Assembly (NCBI GenBank): GCA_036261915.1
Contig: DATAJX010000001.1
Location: 1-64,000 of the forward strand
Reading direction: 5' to 3'
Source of the DNA: DATAJX01 sp036261915
GTDB lineage: Bacteria; Pseudomonadota; Alphaproteobacteria; UBA2136; UBA6156
Length of the DNA: 64,000 bases
Both the position numbers and the translations under genes were made by a program. The notes beneath the pieces were generated by a model. It had not been told where the DNA came from. It saw nothing but the letters and a program-made list of their open reading frames with translations, and did not search any database. Shown one piece after another: positions 58,879 to 64,000 of this stretch; positions within the stretch are counted from its first letter, which is position 1, and each line of letters opens with the position of its first letter.

Positions 58879-60270
58879 ATGCGGATATTGCACGCCTTTA
58901 TGTTGGCCACGGCTTTAAGCCTCAGCCTCGCGGCGCCCGCCCACGCCCAGCTCGACGATTCCGCCCTGCCCACCGCGCAGGCGGGCCACCAGGCGGCACT
59001 GCCTTTCACCACCTTCGCGGCCGAAACCCAGGCCGCCACCGAAAAACTTTACTGCAAATGGAAAAGCCTCGACGGCCGCGACGGCGGCGGGCGCTACGAT
59101 TTCCTCTGCGTCGGCGGCAACTGGGCCACGGTGCACCTCATGCTCGACAAATCGCACAAGGTCGGCGGCGGGCTGGCGCGGGTGCGGCTCATCTGGCGCG
59201 AATGGCCCGCCAGCCACCCGGCAGCGGCCGAAAACGTCGTGGCGGCCGATTTCCTCAAATACGCCGCCGACCGTTTCATCTCGCCCAAGCTGGCGCCCGA
59301 GGTGATGCAAAGCTTCTGGGGCGCGCGCGAACGCAGCTGGCAGAACAACGATTCCCGCATCACCTACCAGCTCACCGACAACGACACCCACCGCATCCAC
59401 CGGCTCGAGATCGTAGGCCTCGCCACCAGCCTCAAGCTGCCCAACACGCCGCCGCCGGCCGAAAGCCACCGCATCGAATGGCCGCAATCGCGCGCGCCCG
59501 AGGTCATCAAAATGGCCCCGGTTGTCGAGCCTGCCCGCCAAACGCCGCAAGCGCCCGAACCGCGTGCCGAGCAACCGCAGATCCCCGCCAACGCGCCGGT
59601 CAAACTGCCCGAACAGCCCGCCCCGCAACCGGCTAAACCAGCCCCATCCGTAAGCGAACCCGCCGCGCTGCAACCCGCCACCCCGGCCGACATCGCCCCG
59701 CAGCCCGACCCCGAAAGCCTCAAAAAGCCGGTGGCCGCACCCACGCCGTCCAGCACGCTCATTCCCTCCAGCGCCAGCAGCCCCAACGCCAGCGCCCCCA
59801 GTAATTTCGACAGCTACAACCGCGCCCAGCAACTCACGCGCGACGTGCAGGAAAAAGCTTTCGGCAAGGTGGCGCCGCCCAAGGCCGTGCCCGCCGTGGC
59901 GCCCGCCACGCCCGGTTCCAATTCCGGCGGCCTGCTGCAGGCGCCCCCGGCGCAACCCGCCCCGCCGGTCATCGCCGTGCCCACGCCCGGCGTGGTGTCG
60001 GGCAGCGTGCCGTCGCCCACCACCCCCGGCGTGGCCGAAGGCGAAGGCCTGGGCAGCCCCAGCGCCACGCCCGAACTCACTCCGGCGCAAAAGGCCGCGC
60101 AAAAAGCGGGTGCCGCCGTGGGCGCGCCCAGCACCGTGGCGCCGTGGGATCAACCCACCCCCCGCGGTGCGGCCCGCCCGCTGCCGCAGCTCAAGTTCGT
60201 GCCCAAGGCGCAACCCATCGACAATCCCGCCGAAACCATCCAGTTCGAAGACGAAAAGAGCAAACTCTAG
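58879..60270 (+). CDS. Exported protein with long Pro/Ala-rich region
   Basis: A 463-residue protein. Signal peptide MRILHAFMLATALSLSLAAP, cleaved near AHA-Q. The mature N-terminal domain (about 25-165) has two cysteines (YCKWKSLDG and DFLCVGGN) likely in a disulfide and repeats aromatic motifs (IWREWPASHP, SFWGARERSW). Residues 165-430 are low-complexity Pro/Ala/Gln, a flexible linker through the periplasm or wall. No family recognised. Confidence 0.75.
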   Translation: MRILHAFMLATALSLSLAAPAHAQLDDSALPTAQAGHQAALPFTTFAAETQAATEKLYCKWKSLDGRDGGGRYDFLCVGGNWATVHLMLDKSHKVGGGLARVRLIWREWPASHPAAAENVVAADFLKYAADRFISPKLAPEVMQSFWGARERSWQNNDSRITYQLTDNDTHRIHRLEIVGLATSLKLPNTPPPAESHRIEWPQSRAPEVIKMAPVVEPARQTPQAPEPRAEQPQIPANAPVKLPEQPAPQPAKPAPSVSEPAALQPATPADIAPQPDPESLKKPVAAPTPSSTLIPSSASSPNASAPSNFDSYNRAQQLTRDVQEKAFGKVAPPKAVPAVAPATPGSNSGGLLQAPPAQPAPPVIAVPTPGVVSGSVPSPTTPGVAEGEGLGSPSATPELTPAQKAAQKAGAAVGAPSTVAPWDQPTPRGAARPLPQLKFVPKAQPIDNPAETIQFEDEKSKL

Positions 60271-60381
60271 CCACGGTGCAACCCGGGTGGCGGCTTGTTT
60301 TTAAAAGGCTGTGGGTATACAAATAAAAGGTATCCGCAGCATCTCACTTTTTTTTCCGCAGCCTTTGTACGGGAGGTTTTC

Positions 60382-60894
60382 ATGACCGAAGACGAACGCA
60401 AACTCTGGACCGATCTCGCGCTGCCCACCTTCAACCTGATCGACGCCGAACACCTCGGGCTCGATACCGCCCAGCGCGAAAAACTGGACCTCTATGTCTG
60501 CAACCTGTTGCTGAAACGCGAATTTTATCATCAGGGGAATGGTGCGAGGCGCCTCATTCCGCCATTCACTGTCGAACTCGACATGCGTTCGCTGGAAGGC
60601 GAAAAATGCCCGCCGCACGATCCCGAAGAACGGTTGTGGGGCTTCCGCGACTTCAGCATCCTCCGCGCCCGGCCCTTTCAAAAATCGCTGGAAGAGGGTG
60701 TGCTGCTCAGGCACCAACAATACGGCGCCTATACCTGGACTGCCCGCAGGTTCCTCCGGCTGGAAGGAACGCCCTGGTTTTTCGGCCCCCACCTGCTGGT
60801 GCCCGCCGGCGATCTGCCGCTTGTCCTGCAGGCCGTCACGCTCAGTGCCGTTCCGCTGCCTTCACCTGCGGCGGCCGTGCCTGCCACCGCCTGA
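60382..60894 (+). CDS. Hypothetical protein
   Basis: A 170-residue soluble protein with a strong ribosome site (GGGAGG). MTEDERKLWTDLALPTFNLI begins a helical part; the C-terminal part is hydrophobic and Pro/Ala-rich. No family recognised. A GC hairpin (60908-60935) follows. Confidence 0.65.
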   Translation: MTEDERKLWTDLALPTFNLIDAEHLGLDTAQREKLDLYVCNLLLKREFYHQGNGARRLIPPFTVELDMRSLEGEKCPPHDPEERLWGFRDFSILRARPFQKSLEEGVLLRHQQYGAYTWTARRFLRLEGTPWFFGPHLLVPAGDLPLVLQAVTLSAVPLPSPAAAVPATA

Positions 60895-60907
60895 ACATCG
60901 AACACCC

Positions 60908-60935
60908 CCGGGGCCGTGCCACTTGCGCACGGCCC
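60908..60935 (+). terminator. GC-rich hairpin after the 60382 gene
   Basis: GGGGCCGTGC-CACTTGC-GCACGGCCCC; the T tract after it is weak (GGTTGTTG), so termination may be partial. Confidence 0.5.
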
Positions 60936-60987
60936 CGGTTGTTGTAGGGTGCGCCATCAAATATCTAAGCAAGGAAGAAAATAAATC

Positions 60988-62430
60988 ATGGCTAAAGTAC
61001 CTGTAACCGTAGCAATGGGCGACGGCATCGGCCCCGAGATCATGGACGCGGTCATGTACCTGCTCGGCGAAGTCGGCGCGGAGTTGGAGCCCGAGTTCAT
61101 CGACATCGGCGAAAAGGTCTTCAAAAAAGGCGTCATGAACGGCATCGACCCCAAGGCGTGGGAAAGCATCCGCCGCACCAAGCTGTTCCTCAAGGCGCCC
61201 ATCACCACCCCGCAGGGCGGCGGCTACAAAAGCGTCAACGTCACCATGCGCAAGGCCTTCGGGCAGTTCGCCAACGTGCGCCAAACCCGCACGTTCGACG
61301 GCTTCGTCCCCAGCAAGCACGACAAGGTCGATCTCGTCATCATCCGCGAGAACGAAGAAGACCTGTACGCCGGCATCGAATACCGCCAAACCCGCGATAC
61401 CTGCCAGTCGGTCAAGCTGCTGTCCCGCACGGGCTGCGAACTGATCTGCCGCTACGCGTTCGAATACGCCCGCACCAACGGCCGCAAAAAGGTCACGTGC
61501 CTGGTCAAGGATAACATCATGAAGATCACCGACGGCCTGTTCAGCCAGGTGTTCAAACTCATCGGGCAGGAATTCCCCGAACTGGAAAAAGAAGTCCTCA
61601 TCGTCGATATCGGCATGGCGCGCGTGGCCGATACCCCCGAGCGGTTCGACGTCATCGTCACCGAAAACCTGTACGGCGACATCGTGTCCGACATCGCCTC
61701 GCAAATCTCCGGCAGCGTCGGGCTGGCCGGCAGCATGAACATCGGCCACGGCTGCGCCATGTTCGAAGCCGTGCACGGCAGCGCGCCCGACATCGCCGGG
61801 CAGGGCAAGGCCAACCCGTCGGGCCTGCTCAACGCCGCCATCCTCATGCTGTACCACATCGGCCAAAGCGCGCAGGGCGAACGCCTCGGCAACGCGTGGC
61901 TCTACACGCTCGAGCAGGGCCAGCACACCATCGATATCGCCAAAGACAAATCCAAGGCGCTCACCACGTCGCAGTTCGCCAAGGCGGTGGCCGCCAACCT
62001 CGGCAAAAAACCCAGCACGCTGCAACCGTTCCCGCAGGGCGACAGCAAACCCATCAAGCTGCCCGAATACCAGCACACCACGCAAAGCGTGCGCACCAAG
62101 CGCCTGGTGGGCGTCGATGTGTTCTTCGACTGCGAAGGCGGCGACCCCGAACAGCTCGGCCAAACGCTCGAGCGCTGCTCCACCGGCGCGCTCACGTTCG
62201 AGCAACTGGCCTCGCGCGGCATGCGCATGTACCCGGGCAAGCCCGACATGCCCCCGGTCACCGACCTCTGGACCGTCCGCTTCATGGCCCCCAACGGCAC
62301 CGAACCGCTGGCGTCCGACATCCGCGGCATCCTGCACAAGATCGAGGCCAACAACCTCGACTGGGTGCAGGTCGAAAACCTCTATACCTACGACCACGTG
62401 CCGGGCTACTCGGCCCGCCACGGCGAGTAG
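60988..62430 (+). CDS. icd: Isocitrate dehydrogenase (long Rickettsia/Thermus type)
   Basis: A 480-residue TCA-cycle enzyme. The core follows the isopropylmalate/isocitrate dehydrogenase fold: VAMGDGIGPEIMDAV, NVRQTRTFDG, VDLVIIRENEEDLYAGIEYR, TENLYGDIVSDIASQISGSV and EAVHGSAPDIAGQGKANPSG. About 130 extra C-terminal residues (from QHTTQSVRTKRLVGVDVFFD) mark the long subfamily rather than the 415-residue E. coli form. Cofactor preference cannot be fixed by eye. Confidence 0.92.
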   Translation: MAKVPVTVAMGDGIGPEIMDAVMYLLGEVGAELEPEFIDIGEKVFKKGVMNGIDPKAWESIRRTKLFLKAPITTPQGGGYKSVNVTMRKAFGQFANVRQTRTFDGFVPSKHDKVDLVIIRENEEDLYAGIEYRQTRDTCQSVKLLSRTGCELICRYAFEYARTNGRKKVTCLVKDNIMKITDGLFSQVFKLIGQEFPELEKEVLIVDIGMARVADTPERFDVIVTENLYGDIVSDIASQISGSVGLAGSMNIGHGCAMFEAVHGSAPDIAGQGKANPSGLLNAAILMLYHIGQSAQGERLGNAWLYTLEQGQHTIDIAKDKSKALTTSQFAKAVAANLGKKPSTLQPFPQGDSKPIKLPEYQHTTQSVRTKRLVGVDVFFDCEGGDPEQLGQTLERCSTGALTFEQLASRGMRMYPGKPDMPPVTDLWTVRFMAPNGTEPLASDIRGILHKIEANNLDWVQVENLYTYDHVPGYSARHGE

Positions 62431-62439
62431 GGGGTTGCC

Positions 62440-62802
62440 ATGCGCCTGTTCCTGTTAGCCGCTGCCCTCATGCTGCCGCTGGCTGCACATGCGCAAGACC
62501 AGTTCGAGGCCGACGACATCTCCGAAGCCGCCGCGCCGGCCAAAGCCCAAGCCCGGCCCGCGCAACCGGTGGCCAAGGCCGCGCATGCCGCCCCGGCCAG
62601 CCGCACGGCGGCCAAGGCCAAAAAGGCGCGCAAGGCCCGCGTGCGCCGCCCGCAAACCGAAGCGCAAAAAGCCAACGCCGCGCGCATGAAGCAGTGCGGC
62701 GAGCAGTGGAAAGCCGCCAAGGCCGCGGGCACCGTGCCGCCAAATCAAGAGTGGCCGCAGTACTGGAGCGCCTGCAACAAGCGCCTCAAGTCCGGCGCCT
62801 AG
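62440..62802 (+). CDS. Exported PsiF-like protein
   Basis: A 120-residue protein: signal peptide MRLFLLAAALMLPLAAHA, an Ala/Lys-rich linker (45-75) and a C-terminal Cys-containing unit (RMKQCGEQWKAAKAAGTVPP ... WPQYWSACNKRLK). That unit, with Cys-x(n)-WK-x-K and a second Cys, is common in alphaproteobacterial PsiF-like exported proteins of unknown role. It follows icd by 9 bases and could be co-transcribed. Confidence 0.75.
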   Translation: MRLFLLAAALMLPLAAHAQDQFEADDISEAAAPAKAQARPAQPVAKAAHAAPASRTAAKAKKARKARVRRPQTEAQKANAARMKQCGEQWKAAKAAGTVPPNQEWPQYWSACNKRLKSGA

Positions 62803-62810
62803 CGCAAACA

Positions 62811-62841
62811 AAAAAGCCGCCCCCGACAGGGGGCGGCTTTC
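62811..62841. terminator. Bidirectional terminator
   Basis: AAAGCCGCCCCC-GACA-GGGGGCGGCTTT between the PsiF-like gene and the convergent response regulator. Confidence 0.85.
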
Positions 62842-62843
62842 CG

Positions 62844-63338
62844 TTATCGCTTGCGGGCGGCGCGTTTTTTGGCGGGCAGGGGCTTGTCCAGGTTCTGGAG
62901 CACGGTCCTGATCTCGGCCTTGATCACGCCTTCCTCGCCGGCATTCTCGGCTTTGGGCACCACCTTCAGCAGCACGCCATGCTCAAGGGCATCGGCGCCG
63001 GTAAGGCTGCCGCGCTGCAGCTTGCGGGTCAAAAACCCGTCAGGGTCGCTGGTCACCATAATGGCCGGATGGAACAGGTGGCCTTGCGGTTTTTGCGGCC
63101 ACAGGTGGTTCAGCGCCTCCAGCACCATGATCCCGTCGCCACCCGGCATCAGGTAGTCGGTCACAATCAGGTCGGGGGCCTTCATCGCCTCGGCCTTGGT
63201 GCGGGCTTCGTCGAACGACATCGCGGTGGTAATATTCTTCTCCGCAAAGCCTTGTTCCTTCAAAATCCGCAGCATCTGCCGCATATAGTGGGGGTCGTCC
63301 TCAATCACCATCACGGTGGTTTTCGAGTAATCGGCCAT
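62844..63338 (-). CDS. Single-domain response regulator
   Basis: A 164-residue CheY-like receiver. Acidic pocket E13-D14-D15, phosphoacceptor D61 in LIVTDYLMPGGDG, Thr in IMVTSDP and Lys in LLKVVPK. No output domain, only a basic tail. It probably works by protein contact, for instance with a histidine kinase or flagellar motor; no kinase gene adjoins. Confidence 0.9.
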   Translation of the reverse strand: MADYSKTTVMVIEDDPHYMRQMLRILKEQGFAEKNITTAMSFDEARTKAEAMKAPDLIVTDYLMPGGDGIMVLEALNHLWPQKPQGHLFHPAIMVTSDPDGFLTRKLQRGSLTGADALEHGVLLKVVPKAENAGEEGVIKAEIRTVLQNLDKPLPAKKRAARKR

Positions 63339-63449
63339 AGGATATTCTCCGTAAAAGGTCAGTAATGTACCCCCTTACATAAGCCTATATCCCCAAAAAA
63401 CAAGGGCCGCTCCCCAGCGACCCTTTCGGATAGGTAACTTCAGGTAACG

Positions 63450-63701
63450 TTAGCGCCAAACCGGCTTGCCAAGGTTCACGTCTTTTTTCTTGGTCACGGC
63501 GCCGGTACCGGCACCCACGGCGCCACCCACCACGGCCCCCGTCAACGGGTCTGCACCTAGCACGGCGGCGCCCAGGGCACCGGCACCGGCACCAATACCG
63601 GCACCGCTCAGGGCGCGGTCGCCTGTGGTTTCGCCGCAGGCGGCAAGGCCGAATGCCACGGCGGCACCGGCGATCACAAATACGGGAAGGGTCTTATTCA
63701 T
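63450..63701 (-). CDS. Glycine-zipper lipoprotein
   Basis: An 83-residue protein. Lipobox GLAAC ends the signal; the mature part is a glycine-zipper (GAGIGAGAGALGAAVLGAD and GAVVGGAVGAGTGAV) able to pack in the outer membrane, as in OmpA-associated or Rcs-type lipoproteins, then a basic tail KKKDVNLGKPVWR. Confidence 0.75.
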   Translation of the reverse strand: MNKTLPVFVIAGAAVAFGLAACGETTGDRALSGAGIGAGAGALGAAVLGADPLTGAVVGGAVGAGTGAVTKKKDVNLGKPVWR

Positions 63702-63940
63702 CGTCTGGCTCCTTTTGTTGTCGTAGGGTCAAGCTAGGCCAAAACATGTAAATCCACCGTACCGAAGCGGCAAAGCCCCATAAAAACCTCATAAAGCCCT
63801 GAAATATAAAAAATCCGCATGGAAAACCCGCCCGCCGGAAGTCCAGCGGCAGGCCAAACGCCAACCAAAATGCCACACGCCATGCTTATACCGTATGCAC
63901 ATTTGAAAAAATCTCATAAAAGCCACCAGTTAGGGCCTTG
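63702..63940. other. Intergenic, no gene seen
   Basis: About 240 bases of mixed composition without a convincing frame. It should hold the divergent promoters of the glycine-zipper lipoprotein gene and of the RNA gene at the right edge. Confidence 0.6.
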
Positions 63941-63944
63941 CCAA

Positions 63945-64000
63945 GCGTGCCGGGGCTCCTTATGGTGCGCTCAAGCCCGTTCCCGTGGCGGGTCTGGAAG
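63945..64000 (+). ncRNA. ffs: 5' part of the SRP RNA (4.5S) gene, cut by the right edge
   Basis: The sequence GCCGGGGCTCCTTATGGTG begins like alphaproteobacterial SRP RNAs, and the window ends in GTGGCGGGTCTGGAAG, which matches the domain IV element (GGTC-x-GGAAG, the tetraloop recognised by Ffh). The 3' half (expected GAAGCAGCCAC) lies outside the window. The 5' boundary is approximate. Confidence 0.65.

Overview
The window is from an alphaproteobacterial chromosome. The grounds are gene order (dnaB-rplI-rpsR-rpsF beside fabD-fabG-acpP-fabF-mltG-gmk; a pdhA-pdhB-pdhC-lpd-lipA run), a class I lysyl-tRNA synthetase, a long isocitrate dehydrogenase of the Rickettsia/Thermus kind and an mlaEFD lipid transporter. 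Genus cannot be read from sequence alone. About 7 kb at the left end is visibly more A+T-rich, with different codon use; the rest is G+C-rich, compact and operonic.

1-7060, accessory region: a gene cut by the window edge, a secreted repeat protein, a papain-like cysteine protease candidate with a small partner, and a minus-strand replication module (helix-turn-helix protein, small protein, HUH-like replication initiator, DUF927 helicase-like protein). It ends in a broken tRNA-Thr gene (7057-7230) whose 5' half lies inverted relative to its 3' half, with a 24-bp inverted repeat. No integrase or transposase gene is visible.

7300-13360: a small exported protein, an alternative oxidase, and a translationally coupled minus-strand operon encoding a HAD-UbiA fusion, a DprE1-like oxidase, a DprE2-like reductase and a large multi-pass membrane protein. 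This set predicts polyprenyl-phospho-arabinose synthesis and transfer. 13600-14220 holds tRNA-Tyr, tRNA-Val and tRNA-Ser.

14369-27222: rlmB, an M23 peptidase, a GlsB-type membrane protein with a structured leader, the operon uvrD-ydcF-prmA-M24 peptidase, class I lysK, a PIF1-like helicase with SANT-like repeats, and tRNA-Leu and tRNA-Phe. tRNA-Ser and tRNA-Phe are each followed by an exact 19-nt copy of their own 3' end set among small hairpins; the broken tRNA-Thr may be a third case.

27319-42537, core: cvpA-like gene, mlaD, mlaF, mlaE, dnaB, rplI, rpsR and rpsF on the minus strand; then the fatty-acid cluster fabD, fabG, a divergent second acyl carrier protein, a dienelactone-hydrolase-like gene, acpP, fabF, mltG and gmk, ending in a lipoprotein overlapping gmk and its likely paralogue.

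45276-53871: the pyruvate dehydrogenase/lipoate region (pdhA, pdhB, pdhC, lpd, lipA) with three small unknown genes between the enzymes, then a membrane protein and a GT4 glycosyltransferase. 54774-64000: alaS, two paralogous unknown genes sharing an identical leader, a proline-rich exported protein, icd, a PsiF-like exported protein, a single-domain response regulator, a glycine-zipper lipoprotein and, at the right edge, what looks like the 5' half of the SRP RNA gene.
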